Positions 30,471 to 39,097 of a stretch of DNA of 64,000 nucleotides are shown here, piece by piece. Both the position numbers and the translations under genes were made by a program. How positions within the stretch are numbered: position 1 is the stretch's first letter; the number at the start of each line of letters is the position of its first letter. Under the pieces are notes generated by a model, which had not been told where the DNA came from, searched no databases, and saw only the letters and a program-made list of their open reading frames with translations. This DNA is from an uncultured Bacilli bacterium (GTDB lineage Bacteria; Bacillota_I; Bacilli_A; RFN20; CAG-826). The DNA is taken from NCBI GenBank assembly GCA_944358895.1, contig CALVSB010000005.1:1-64000 (forward strand), given 5' to 3'.

Positions 30471-33425
30471 ATGAGAAAGAAGCTCGGGCTCGCCTTCCTG
30501 CTTAGTTTAGGGATCGTTGCTACGACGACCCTTGGTTTTTCTTCGTGGGTCATACCGGCATTATCTTTTTCGGCCAGCCCATCAATAAATGATTCGTCGG
30601 ATGCCGTTGCATATGTTCGGACGGATGGAAATAGTGATAGATATTTTTGGGACCTTGGCAAAGCAATTAATTTCGCAAATTCGTTTTCTTCTGCATCCGT
30701 TTATGTGATTCCAGGAGTAGGAACTCGAGACGATCCGATTCTTCTTGAAGGTGGCCGTAATGTTTCATCAGGGAGAAACGTTGTGACCCTCTCTTCAGGC
30801 GTTTCGCTGTACCTTCCTTTTGAAGGTGAAAACTATGAGCAAAGAGGGTACGATGCAAACGGCTTTGCTGATTCTTCGTGGACGAAAGTACAGACAAATT
30901 TGAAGTCCAATGTGCTGCTTGCCAGTGAAACTGATTTGTACATTGAATCGGGTGCGAATCTTTTCATAGGTGGGCAAGTCGGGGATACCGGTTCCAATGT
31001 TATTGGAGTAACTTCTGGTTCATATGCTCAGTTGCTCTTAGGAGAGTCGTCATCGATTATTTGCAACGGCGGAAACATTCAATGTCTTGGATACATTAAG
31101 CCTCAATTTGAAGAGTACAACGGCGACTCCTCCTATGCCGTTGGTGAAAGCCTTGACGGCGTTCTTGTTCACATTAATAGCGGTACTCTTATTTCGCCAA
31201 TTGCATTTTATGATTTTCGTGGCGGTGCGCTTTTATCCGGTCTGAAAACTGCAAACATTTTTCCGCTTTCAGTGTTTGACTTGCCAAATATTTCTTGCCC
31301 TTTGTTAATTGAAAGTTCAGCTACCTATAAGGTCTATCTTGAGATGTATTCCGGTTCGATGAAACAACACTTTCAAGGCGATTTTATCTTTTCCGGGGAA
31401 GGTGGGGTCATCGACTTAGCTGATGGTGCATCCTTGCTTTTAGATTACACCCCGTCATTAACGCAAAATGTTGATGGCATGCATGTTGGGCTGACTTACA
31501 ACGACTATTCTTCTCCGGCCTATATCAAGGACGGGTCAAATGGCAATGAAGGACGGACAAAAGTCGTCATAGATGGTGGCGCCACGTTCAATAACATCAA
31601 AGCCAAGCTCTATATTGAAGTTTCTACAGAGGGAATGTTTGTTCCCTTTTCTTGGAAATGGGATATTATCGCGAAAGGCGGCGACTTCATATTTAATGTG
31701 AATACGAAATTTCTTCCTGGTGCTGATGTTTTGGTTGAAAAAGACGCGAATTTATTCTTAAACGGGATGACCATTTTCTACCAAAACTGGAATAGTTCAA
31801 TCGAAGCTTCTGCAAAGTACCCATCAAATTTGCCTGCCGCTAAATTAGTGAACAACGGCAACATTCATATCAATGGTTCTTTTGGGGGCATAATCGAAAC
31901 TTCTTTAAGAGGTGCCGAAATAAATTTGGAATCTGGTGCAAGCTTTTCGACATCGTCGCCTGAAGCAACTACCATGGGTGTCAATTTGGGCCTTATTCAA
32001 TTAGTTAATACAGAAAATGTTGTTGAGTCTGCTAGAGCTTATCTGAAGGACAGCGAGCAGGACACTAATTTTGAGCTTAAGGAACTTTCTTTGTATCAGG
32101 GATGCAGTCGTTTTATCAGCGACGGTTCTTGCTTCTACCCGTATTATAAGTTAACGAGCGTTCCTATCGAAGTCGCTGAGTACGTTGGTAGACCAAGCGG
32201 GGAATATGTGACATTCACAGTTGATTCAAATGGGCAATCCATCGATATGGACGAAAGCGGAGGAACGGTCGAAGCTTCGGGGGCGATTAGGCTTACCAAT
32301 CTCCGCAATGTGGCTTATGCGTATTATTCCGGACTAGAAAACGAAATTTACTTCCCGGACGCAAGTTCCGATACCATTACTGCTGCCATTGTTGAAGGAC
32401 ACTCTCTTATTGTTGTTCCGGCGTCGCCTGTTTCATCAATGAATGGGCAGGCAATAGGGAAACATTATACCGTAACTATGACCGTTGCCTCTTCGAGGAC
32501 CGGCAATTCTTGGAGTGTGGTATTCAATCAGACAGACAATAGCGATAACAACTCGACAAGCGCGTTCAGCGGCATTGATGTTAAAGTTGGCGATCTTTTA
32601 ACCGCTTCACTGGATTACCACGGGAAAGACGAGAACACTGGCACTTGGAGCACCAATGCCGGATTTGATATCAGTGGAAATTCTGAGAACGTTTATACAT
32701 TTAGAGTTCTTTATGGTGCAGCCACCAATGGCCTTACAGTTACTCATAGCTTTGACAATTCGGTATGCGTAATTGAGGGCACGCTGATAACGATGGCCGA
32801 CGGAAGCCAAAAACCGGTTGAAGATATTGTGCGTTCTGACATGCTCATGGTTTTCAACCACGAAACCGGACACCTTGATAAATCGCCTGTGTTCTTCGTT
32901 GAAGGAATAGAAGAGCAGTATGATGTCATGACCTTGACGTTCGATGACGGGACGACTCTAGGGCTCGTTAATGAACACGGATTGTTCGATGCAAAGATTA
33001 AAAAATATGTTTATGTAAATGAAATTAATTATGAAAGCTTCATTGGGGATCAATTCTTAAAACAAGATGGATCTCTGACAACTCTCCAAAATGTGTCTAT
33101 TTCGGAAAAAACAGTAAAGGCTTACCACATTGCTTCTGAGTATCACTTGAATGTGTTCACGAACGGCATTCTTGGAATTAATGGATCATTGAACGGACTT
33201 TTCAACATCTTTGATTTGGATGATTCCTTGAAATATGACGAGGAAAAGAAAGCAAGCGATATTGAGAAATATGGTTTGTTTACTTATGAAGACTTCAAGG
33301 ATTGGGGACCTTATGAGCTGTATGAGAAATTCCCCGCTTCCTATCTCAAAGTTTCTTTGGGGAAAGGCCTAACCACGTTGGAAAGTTTGGCGAGACGGTT
33401 CGAAGAATTCAGGTATCTATTATAA
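30471..33425 (+). CDS. Secreted beta-solenoid protein with C-terminal Hint domain
   Basis: The 984-residue exported protein has a signal peptide (about 1-24) followed by about 700 residues with repeated strand-turn motifs. These include IESGANLFIGG, LADGASLLLDY, IDGGATFNN and LESGASFSTS, typical of a beta-solenoid adhesin-like domain. From C766 the sequence is a Hint (hedgehog/intein) domain. Block A reads CVIEGTLITMADGSQKPVEDI, block B LVNEHGLF with H836, and the end YHLNVFTNGILGIN (H892 to N904). An 80-residue tail follows, containing GLFNIFDLDDSLKYDEE and YLKVSLGKGLTTLESL. Hint domains cleave their N-terminal peptide bond through a Cys thioester. Total Hint plus tail is 219 residues, like hedgehog C-terminal domains. 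The gene is more A+T-rich than its neighbours. GGAGGCGAGG is the ribosome-binding site. Confidence 0.88.
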   Translation: MRKKLGLAFLLSLGIVATTTLGFSSWVIPALSFSASPSINDSSDAVAYVRTDGNSDRYFWDLGKAINFANSFSSASVYVIPGVGTRDDPILLEGGRNVSSGRNVVTLSSGVSLYLPFEGENYEQRGYDANGFADSSWTKVQTNLKSNVLLASETDLYIESGANLFIGGQVGDTGSNVIGVTSGSYAQLLLGESSSIICNGGNIQCLGYIKPQFEEYNGDSSYAVGESLDGVLVHINSGTLISPIAFYDFRGGALLSGLKTANIFPLSVFDLPNISCPLLIESSATYKVYLEMYSGSMKQHFQGDFIFSGEGGVIDLADGASLLLDYTPSLTQNVDGMHVGLTYNDYSSPAYIKDGSNGNEGRTKVVIDGGATFNNIKAKLYIEVSTEGMFVPFSWKWDIIAKGGDFIFNVNTKFLPGADVLVEKDANLFLNGMTIFYQNWNSSIEASAKYPSNLPAAKLVNNGNIHINGSFGGIIETSLRGAEINLESGASFSTSSPEATTMGVNLGLIQLVNTENVVESARAYLKDSEQDTNFELKELSLYQGCSRFISDGSCFYPYYKLTSVPIEVAEYVGRPSGEYVTFTVDSNGQSIDMDESGGTVEASGAIRLTNLRNVAYAYYSGLENEIYFPDASSDTITAAIVEGHSLIVVPASPVSSMNGQAIGKHYTVTMTVASSRTGNSWSVVFNQTDNSDNNSTSAFSGIDVKVGDLLTASLDYHGKDENTGTWSTNAGFDISGNSENVYTFRVLYGAATNGLTVTHSFDNSVCVIEGTLITMADGSQKPVEDIVRSDMLMVFNHETGHLDKSPVFFVEGIEEQYDVMTLTFDDGTTLGLVNEHGLFDAKIKKYVYVNEINYESFIGDQFLKQDGSLTTLQNVSISEKTVKAYHIASEYHLNVFTNGILGINGSLNGLFNIFDLDDSLKYDEEKKASDIEKYGLFTYEDFKDWGPYELYEKFPASYLKVSLGKGLTTLESLARRFEEFRYLL

Positions 33426-33426
33426 T
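33421..33426 (+). promoter_or_regulatory. -10 box, leaderless start of ntdP
   Basis: A perfect TATAAT overlaps the stop region of the preceding gene and ends 7 nt before the ATG at 33434. There is no ribosome-binding site. Confidence 0.5.
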
Positions 33427-33433
33427 TTTGCCT

Positions 33434-34036
33434 ATGATGAGGCCCTCTTGTAATAATTCACGTCGTTTCTGGCGCTGGATCAAAGTCCAGGCCTACAAGC
33501 ATGATGGTTCTATCCACCGGGAATGGTCCCCAGCCTACTTGGTGGAAGAAACCGATCGCTACTACGCCCTTGCTTCGCGAGCCTCTTTGGTCACCGAAGC
33601 CGGAGGGCGGCGGTGGATGACGTCGGAAAACGCCATCTTCTTCCTCTTCAAGCACGAATGGATGAACGTCATCGCCATGATGAAGCCCGAACGGGGCATC
33701 GTCTACTATGTCAACATCGCCTCTCCGACCATCTTTGACGGAGGGTTCCTTCGCTACATCGACTATGACCTAGACGTCAAGCTTTTCCCCGATCATGTGG
33801 TCAAAGAGCTAGACGAGCAGGAGTTCCGCCGGCACTCGGCTAAGTACGGGTACGACGAAGAGACGATCGATATCTGCGTCAACATGGAGAAGCGGATCGA
33901 AAAGATGATGAGGGATGGCGAATTCCCCTTCATCGATGATGAAGTTCATCGTCTCTACAACCTGTTCCTAGCCGAGAACCGCCCTTACGAGGTCAATAAG
34001 AAGCGGCCGCAAGGGGATCGCTCGTCTAACGACTAA
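33434..34036 (+). CDS. ntdP: DUF402 nucleoside tri-/diphosphate phosphatase
   Basis: The 200-residue protein matches the staphylococcal/bacillar Ntdp (DUF402) family. IKVQAYKHDGSIHREWS at the N-terminus, RRWMTSENAIFFLFKHEWMNVI and GFLRYIDYDLDVKLFPDH are the conserved blocks. The last holds the Asp metal ligands. Ntdp hydrolyses nucleoside tri- and diphosphates. The ATG at 33434 is chosen because a TATAAT ends 7 nt upstream. It overlaps the convergent reductase gene by 11 nt at the 3' end. Confidence 0.92.
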   Translation: MMRPSCNNSRRFWRWIKVQAYKHDGSIHREWSPAYLVEETDRYYALASRASLVTEAGGRRWMTSENAIFFLFKHEWMNVIAMMKPERGIVYYVNIASPTIFDGGFLRYIDYDLDVKLFPDHVVKELDEQEFRRHSAKYGYDEETIDICVNMEKRIEKMMRDGEFPFIDDEVHRLYNLFLAENRPYEVNKKRPQGDRSSND

Positions 34037-34931
34037 GGAGATAAGAAGCGATGGCCCGCTCGGCTTCCTCGAAGCCGGGCTCCATCCTTTTTCTTTTGCC
34101 TTCCTTATAGGAAAGGTCGCCAATCACATAGACATTAGGCTCGACCATCGAGTGCTCATCGCTTAGATAGCCAAAGCCCGAAGAAGCTTTCTCATAAGGC
34201 AAAGGCAAGCTTTCGGGAACGAGTCCGAAGTTGACGAGGATAGCATCGCACGGCAAACGAAGATCAGTGTGGTCGATAACGGATTCGATATGAATTCCCG
34301 TGCAAATGTTCCCTCTTTTTTCGAGTTTTGCTGGAATGTACGAAAGATAGATCTTGATGGGAAGACCGGCGATTTTATGACCATCGCCCCGGAATTCGTT
34401 CCTTCGATGGACAAGCGAGACATCCGCGATCGGACAAAGTTCCTTGGCCCAGTCGAGAGCGCTGTCGCCGCCTCCGAAGACGATGACCTTTTTGCCTTCG
34501 AGGATGTTGGGGTCGCTAAGCGCATAGAAGATGTTGGCCGTTCCTTGTTCGCCTTCGAGTCCCATGGTTCGAGGGTGGTAGAAACCCAGCCCCGTGGCTA
34601 GGAAAAGGGCCTTGGCCTGATATTCGCCCTGAGTGGTCGTGAGACGAAACGTTTGATCTTCCTGCTTTTGGATTCCGGTCACCTTGGTGTTGCGGCGCAC
34701 GTGGGCTTTGTCGATTTCCGCGAGAAGGTTCAGGAAAAGCTCGTGCCCCTTCATCGGCTCGTAGCCCTTCACGTCGTCGACCGTCTTGGCCGGGTAAAGG
34801 CTATCTAGCTGGCCGCCGAGGACAGAACTGGCTTCCAGGAGAATGACGTCCAGCCCTTTCTTTTCGAGAAGGGCGAGGGCGTGCATTCCGACCGGTCCCC
34901 CTCCGACGACGATGACTTCGTGCCGTTCCAT
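34026..34931 (-). CDS. Ferredoxin/flavodoxin-NADP+ reductase (YumC type)
   Basis: This 301-residue FAD- and NAD(P)-binding reductase belongs to the thioredoxin-reductase-like (TrxB/YumC) group but lacks the redox CxxC. Motifs are the FAD dinucleotide fold VIVVGGGPVGMHALALLE, LGGQL, ATGLGFYHPR, the NADPH fold KKVIVFGGGDSALDWAKEL with HRRNEFRG, and the terminal FAD motif NVYVIGDLSYKEG. YumC-type enzymes supply reduced ferredoxin or flavodoxin. The start at 34931 is set by the beginning of the FAD fold; an ATG 6 nt upstream is equally possible. It diverges from tsaE across a 15-bp palindrome. Confidence 0.92.
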   Translation of the reverse strand: MERHEVIVVGGGPVGMHALALLEKKGLDVILLEASSVLGGQLDSLYPAKTVDDVKGYEPMKGHELFLNLLAEIDKAHVRRNTKVTGIQKQEDQTFRLTTTQGEYQAKALFLATGLGFYHPRTMGLEGEQGTANIFYALSDPNILEGKKVIVFGGGDSALDWAKELCPIADVSLVHRRNEFRGDGHKIAGLPIKIYLSYIPAKLEKRGNICTGIHIESVIDHTDLRLPCDAILVNFGLVPESLPLPYEKASSGFGYLSDEHSMVEPNVYVIGDLSYKEGKRKRMEPGFEEAERAIASYLLSR

Positions 34932-34994
34932 GCCCATAAGGGTAGGTGGCTTCTTTTGAAAAGGAAACAATCTTTTGCCATAAGTGCCGTTTTC

Positions 34995-35021
34995 TTCCCC
35001 ATAGGGGAAAAAGGCTATAAT
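34995..35021 (+). promoter_or_regulatory. Palindromic operator and tsaE promoter
   Basis: The perfect palindrome TTCCCC-ATA-GGGGAA (34995-35009) ends 6 bp before a perfect -10 TATAAT (35016-35021), which is 10 nt before the tsaE ATG at 35032. Its position over the -35/spacer region between divergent genes suggests a repressor site. Confidence 0.45.
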
Positions 35022-35031
35022 GCAGCCGCAT

Positions 35032-35490
35032 ATGTTAGAAAGAACCTGCTTAACCTCTTCGAAGGAAGAGACGATGCTCCTCGGGAAGAAGATTGCCTCC
35101 CTTGCCAAGCCCGGCGATCTCGTCCTCCTGAAGGGCGGCCTCGGAAGCGGCAAGACGACTCTCGTGAAAGGAGCCGGGGACGAGCTCGGGGTGAAAGACC
35201 CGGTCATCTCTCCGACGTTCAATATCCTGAAGTGCTACTTCAAGGGGAAACTTCCGATGTACCACATCGATGGCTACCGCCTCGAAGGGCAAAACCTCGA
35301 CATCGGCCTCGAGGAAGCCATCTACGGCGACGGCATCACCTTCATCGAGTGGCCTGAATACGTCGCGGCCATTCTCCCGGACGAGTACCTCGAACTTTCC
35401 TTCGAGAAGACCTCGGATGATGGCCGAAAGATCACCTTTACCGCCAGGGGCAAGCGGGCCGAGGAAATGCTAGGGGGGCTTTCGCTATGA
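35032..35490 (+). CDS. tsaE: t6A biosynthesis ATPase TsaE
   Basis: TsaE (152 residues) is the P-loop ATPase needed for the TsaBDE complex that makes N6-threonylcarbamoyladenosine at tRNA position 37. Walker A GGLGSGKTTLVKG, the switch region SPTFNILKCY, and YHIDGYRLEG are clear. ITFIEWPEYVAAILP is the typical C-terminal block. ATG 35032 is chosen over 35020 because the latter lies inside the -10 box. It heads the tsaE-tsaB-rimI-tsaD operon, overlapping tsaB by 4 nt. Confidence 0.96.
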   Translation: MLERTCLTSSKEETMLLGKKIASLAKPGDLVLLKGGLGSGKTTLVKGAGDELGVKDPVISPTFNILKCYFKGKLPMYHIDGYRLEGQNLDIGLEEAIYGDGITFIEWPEYVAAILPDEYLELSFEKTSDDGRKITFTARGKRAEEMLGGLSL

Positions 35491-36077
35491 CCGACATTCT
35501 GCTCGATACTTCCTTTACCCATCTCCGGGTTGTTTTAGCCCGTGACGGGAAGATTATCGCCTCCCTCGACAAATCGGCCTTCATGCGGCAAAGCGAGGAG
35601 ATGATCCCGACCCTTAGCCGCCTCATGGAAGAAACGAAGACCGAGCGTTCCGACATCGATTCGGTCATCGTGGCTCGCGGCCCCGGCTCCTATACCGGCG
35701 TCCGGATCGCGATGACGGCTGCCAAGGTCATGGCCTTGGCCCTCAACCGCCCGCTTTATCTTGTCTCGAGCCTTGCCATCCTCCGCGAAGGCAAAAAGAA
35801 GACGGCCATCATGATGGATGCCCGGGCCAAGCGGTCTTACTTCGCCGTCTACGAAGGGACGACGGCCCTCGTCGAGGATTGCATCAAGAGCAACGACGAG
35901 GTCCTAGCCTATTTGAAAGAGCACCCGGATTGCCTCATCGGCGGAGAGCCGGCTTACCTTGGGCTCGAAGCGACGGCCAAGCCGGATGTCTTCCTCAACA
36001 TGCTATCGGCCAAGGATGGGGAACCGGCCGACACCTTGAAGGCGGCCCCGGCTTATCTAAGGGGTCCGCTTCGGTGA
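35487..36077 (+). CDS. tsaB: t6A biosynthesis protein TsaB
   Basis: TsaB (196 residues) is the inactive ASKHA-fold partner that scaffolds TsaD and TsaE. The signature ARGPGSYTGVRIAMTAAKVMA is present, together with the N-terminal strand ILLDTS. The length is slightly short but within the family range. It overlaps tsaE by ATGA and rimI by GTGA, so the whole operon is translationally coupled. Confidence 0.95.
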   Translation: MTDILLDTSFTHLRVVLARDGKIIASLDKSAFMRQSEEMIPTLSRLMEETKTERSDIDSVIVARGPGSYTGVRIAMTAAKVMALALNRPLYLVSSLAILREGKKKTAIMMDARAKRSYFAVYEGTTALVEDCIKSNDEVLAYLKEHPDCLIGGEPAYLGLEATAKPDVFLNMLSAKDGEPADTLKAAPAYLRGPLR

Positions 36078-36520
36078 TCAGGGAAGCGACGATCGAGGAC
36101 CTCGACGCCATCGCCAAGGTCGAGAAGTCGGCTTTCGAGAAAGGAGCCTGGCCGAAGAAAGCCATCCTCTCCGAGTTCACTGAAAACGAGCTCTCCCGGA
36201 TCTACGTCGATGTCGAGGACGGCGAAGTCGTCGCCTGGCTCGACTTCATGATCACCTTCACCTCGGCCACCGTCATGGCCATCGGGGTCAAACCCGAATA
36301 CCGAAAGCGGGGCATTGCCACCTCCCTCATGAAGAAGATGGAGGAAATCTGCCGCGCCCAAGAGGAAACGGTGGAGTGGATCACCCTCGAAGTTCGGGAG
36401 TCCAACGAAGAAGCGATCGCCCTCTACAAAAAGCTCGGCTACGTCTACGTCACTAAGAAAGTGGCTTATTACGAGGACGGCGAAGACGCCCTCTATCTGA
36501 TAAGGAGCCTCATATCATGA
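36074..36520 (+). CDS. rimI: Ribosomal protein alanine N-acetyltransferase RimI
   Basis: This 148-residue GNAT acetyltransferase has IREATIEDLDAIAKVEKSAF at the start and the acetyl-CoA site VKPEYRKRGIATSLMKKMEE. LEVRESNEEAIALYKKLGY is the hallmark end of the RimI family. RimI acetylates the N-terminus of S18 in E. coli. The start is the GTG at 36074, which overlaps the tsaB stop in GTGA; longer readings lie inside tsaB. Position between tsaB and tsaD is the classic Firmicutes order. Confidence 0.94.
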   Translation: MIREATIEDLDAIAKVEKSAFEKGAWPKKAILSEFTENELSRIYVDVEDGEVVAWLDFMITFTSATVMAIGVKPEYRKRGIATSLMKKMEEICRAQEETVEWITLEVRESNEEAIALYKKLGYVYVTKKVAYYEDGEDALYLIRSLIS

Positions 36521-37548
36521 GCATCATTCTCGGAATCGAAAGCAGCTGCGACGAAACGGCCGCGGCCATCACGAAGGACGGAAAGCTCCTCGCGAGCGTC
36601 ATTTCCTCGCAGGCGGACATTCATGCCAAGTACGGCGGCGTCATGCCGGAAGTCGCTAGCCGCCTCCATGTGGAAAACATCGGGGTCGTCCTCAAGGAAA
36701 CGATGGAAAAGGCCGGGATTGGGTATGAAGACATCGATGCCATTGCCTTTACCCGCGGCCCGGGGCTCATCGGCTCATTGCACGCCGGGGTCGAGGCGGC
36801 CAAAGCCTTGGCTCTCCTTTACAAGAAGCCGCTCGTTCCGGTCCACCATTTGGCCGGCCACATTTACGCGAACGAGTATGTCGATTCCTTCTCATTCCCG
36901 CTCTTGGCGGTGGTCGTCTCGGGCGGCAATACCGAGCTTGTCCTCATGGAGAAAGACCTCGACTTCAAGATCATCGGTGAAACGAAGGACGACGCGGTCG
37001 GGGAGAGCTTCGACAAGGTTGCCCGCATCGTCGGACTGCCTTATCCGGGCGGCCTTCCGATCGACCAGCACGCCAAGAAGGGAAAGCCGGTCTATGATTT
37101 CCCGATTCAGAAGCTTCATCACATTCCGGGAACGGAGAAGTACGACTATTCCTTCTCCTATTCCGGCCTCAAGACGGCCGTCCTCAACTTCGTCGAGCAT
37201 AAGCGGGCGAAGGGCGAGTCCTACGATCTCGACGATCTGTGTGCCTCCTTCGAGAAGGCTGCGATCGACCCGGTCGTCGAGCGGATGCTGGCCGCGGCCA
37301 AGGAATACAAGGTCAAGCAGGTGGTGCTCGCCGGCGGGGTCAGCGCGAACTCCTATCTCCGGAGCGAAGCGGCCAAGGCCCTTGAGGGAACGGGCATCCA
37401 CCTCACCATCCCGCCCCTTTGGTGCACGACCGACAACGCGGCCATGATCGCGAAGGTCGGGGAAAAGCTTTTCGCGGCCGGGGTAACTTGCTCCCTCGAT
37501 GTCGACGTCGACCCGAACTGGCAGATCGAGGATTATAGGGAGTTCTAA
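36517..37548 (+). CDS. tsaD: tRNA threonylcarbamoyltransferase TsaD
   Basis: TsaD (343 residues, standard) transfers the threonylcarbamoyl group to A37 of ANN-decoding tRNAs. The start IILGIESSCDETAAAI, metal-ligand helix PLVPVHHLAGHIYAN, VVSGGNTELVLM, VGESFDKVARIVGLPYPGG and VLAGGVSANSYLR are intact, including the HxxxH metal-binding pair. It overlaps rimI by ATGA and ends the operon at an intrinsic terminator. Confidence 0.97.
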   Translation: MSIILGIESSCDETAAAITKDGKLLASVISSQADIHAKYGGVMPEVASRLHVENIGVVLKETMEKAGIGYEDIDAIAFTRGPGLIGSLHAGVEAAKALALLYKKPLVPVHHLAGHIYANEYVDSFSFPLLAVVVSGGNTELVLMEKDLDFKIIGETKDDAVGESFDKVARIVGLPYPGGLPIDQHAKKGKPVYDFPIQKLHHIPGTEKYDYSFSYSGLKTAVLNFVEHKRAKGESYDLDDLCASFEKAAIDPVVERMLAAAKEYKVKQVVLAGGVSANSYLRSEAAKALEGTGIHLTIPPLWCTTDNAAMIAKVGEKLFAAGVTCSLDVDVDPNWQIEDYREF

Positions 37549-37566
37549 AAGGACTCCTTTTTATTT
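37539..37566 (+). terminator. Intrinsic terminator of the tsa operon
   Basis: The stem GGAGTTC-TAAAA-GGACTCC (37539-37557, one G-T pair) overlaps the tsaD stop codon and is followed by TTTTTATTTTT. Confidence 0.85.
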
Positions 37567-37605
37567 TTGGCCGCAAAAGAGCCTTCTTTTTAACGAAATA
37601 TCCCA

Positions 37606-37671
37606 TTATCGAAGAAACTTTTCGTCAAAATTAGCCGTTTTCTCTTCGATAAGGGGATTTTTTAGTATAGT
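37606..37671 (+). promoter_or_regulatory. Promoter with 10-bp inverted repeat
   Basis: TTATCGAAGA (37606-37615) and its exact complement TCTTCGATAA (37643-37652) flank 27 bp. The right arm covers the expected -35 position of the -10 box TATAGT (37666-37671). The arrangement suggests an operator, possibly for the adjacent gene's own product. Confidence 0.45.
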
Positions 37672-37687
37672 TGCCTTGGGCAAGGCC

Positions 37688-39091
37688 ATGTTCGAGGGTT
37701 TGAAGAAAAACGAAAACGTCGAATTGATGACGGTAAAAGATCGGATTCCGGCCGCTTTTTGGAAAACATATTCGGCTTTTGCCAACACTTCTGGCGGAAC
37801 TATTTACCTTGATATCGGGGAAACCAACTCCAATAAGCAGCTTGCCGAAGCTGACCATAGTAGTCAGATGGTGAAGACTATTTTGGATGCGGCTGGCAAC
37901 TTAAGTAGGGTTTCCCACAATGCGCTGAGCGGTGATTCGGTGAAAGCGGAAACCATCGGTGGCCATGACGCAATCGTCGTTTCCGTTCCCGCCTGCCCGC
38001 CCGAAGCGAAGCCTGTCTATCTGAACGGCAACCCGGCCCTTTGCTATGAACGCGACGGCACGAAAGACCGCCAAATGGACCTTTGCAAAGTCCTTGGACT
38101 CTTCTTCTCTTCATCGTGCCTTCGGAAAGTCGATGGCCCCAACCCATTCGGCGTTCTTCTCGAGGATCTCGACCAAAGGTGCCTCGCCCGATATCGTTCC
38201 CTCTATGACCGGCTCTTTCCGACAAACCATTTGAAGAGCTTATCGATGGCCGATTTTTGCGCAGGCCTAGGCATTACGAGGAAAGCGCGCGATGGCTATG
38301 TGCCGACAACGGAGGCCATTTTGATGTTCGCTCCGTATCGGCTTATTTCCCAGTTCTATCCCAATTTCTATCTGGATTTTCAAATACTATCGGCTCGCGA
38401 CGAAAAGCGTCTGCTAAAGATTTCTTGTGATGACGGCCTCTGGTCGGGCAACGTTTTCGATTTCTACCTCAAAGTGAGCGACGAACTATTTCATCGCCTT
38501 CCTTCTCCTTACCTCCTCGTTAACGGAGTTGATCGGGGGCACGATACGTTGGTGGAAGCTGTCATCGAAGGCGTGGTCAATAGTCTTAACAATGCCGACT
38601 TCCAACATGGGACCAGTGTCCGTATCGTCCTCGATGGCCGGGGCATTTCCATCGAGAATTCGGGGTCGATGGGCATTAACCTGGAAGAAGCCTTCGAAGG
38701 TGGGCATTCGAATCCTCGGAACCGTGGGATTGTCTCCTTCTTCCGCTCAGTCAAAATCGGAGACCTTGCGGGGACGGGGATTCGCAAGATGATGGCTGCC
38801 CTTCGTTCTCTTCAGATGAGCGAACCGTTTTATCGAACCGACAACGTGTGTTTTGTCTCCGTCTACATTTCGTTCGCCAAGGGCCTTAGCCAGGAAGAAA
38901 AGAAGGTTTTTGCTGCTCTGAATAAGCTTGGAGCGGCCGGTATCAAGGACCTCGTCGCCGAAACAGGCTACAGCCGTTATCAAACCAATGCCGCCCTCGT
39001 TAAGCTGATGAACGCGGGCTTGGTCCGAACCAACGGGGCCGCGACCAAGGGTCGAACCTATGCCATTATTGGCCGCCACGCGAAAATCTGA
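37688..39091 (+). CDS. Schlafen/AlbA_2 and GHKL-ATPase-type regulator
   Basis: The 467-residue protein has an N-terminal AlbA_2 (Schlafen-like) domain (about 1-125, with NVELMTVKDRIPAAFWKTYSAFANTSGG as its core, followed by IYLDIGE). A middle region includes LTTEAILMF-like DGYVPTTEAILMFAP. The C-terminal ATPase-like part has EGVVNSLNNADF, IENSGSMGI and GDLAGTGIRKMM. The end is a winged helix (GIKDLVAETGYSRYQTNAALVKL). This is the domain order of the numerous putative ATP-binding transcriptional regulators (HATPase_c_4). The ATG at 37688 follows a -10 box by 16 nt without a clear Shine-Dalgarno sequence; TTG 37676 is an alternative. Inverted repeats upstream and phased palindromes downstream are candidate binding sites. 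Confidence 0.85.
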   Translation: MFEGLKKNENVELMTVKDRIPAAFWKTYSAFANTSGGTIYLDIGETNSNKQLAEADHSSQMVKTILDAAGNLSRVSHNALSGDSVKAETIGGHDAIVVSVPACPPEAKPVYLNGNPALCYERDGTKDRQMDLCKVLGLFFSSSCLRKVDGPNPFGVLLEDLDQRCLARYRSLYDRLFPTNHLKSLSMADFCAGLGITRKARDGYVPTTEAILMFAPYRLISQFYPNFYLDFQILSARDEKRLLKISCDDGLWSGNVFDFYLKVSDELFHRLPSPYLLVNGVDRGHDTLVEAVIEGVVNSLNNADFQHGTSVRIVLDGRGISIENSGSMGINLEEAFEGGHSNPRNRGIVSFFRSVKIGDLAGTGIRKMMAALRSLQMSEPFYRTDNVCFVSVYISFAKGLSQEEKKVFAALNKLGAAGIKDLVAETGYSRYQTNAALVKLMNAGLVRTNGAATKGRTYAIIGRHAKI

Positions 39092-39097
39092 CGGAAT

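Noticed and set aside
35879-36073. Longer start for rimI within tsaB
   Set aside because: The GTG at 36074 overlapping the tsaB stop fits the GNAT start and the operon coupling. The extra 65 residues are a tsaB shadow.
37499-37687. Upstream 63 codons joined to the AlbA_2 regulator frame
   Set aside because: It overlaps the end of tsaD and the terminator, and the -10 box lies inside it. The family start matches the ATG at 37688.
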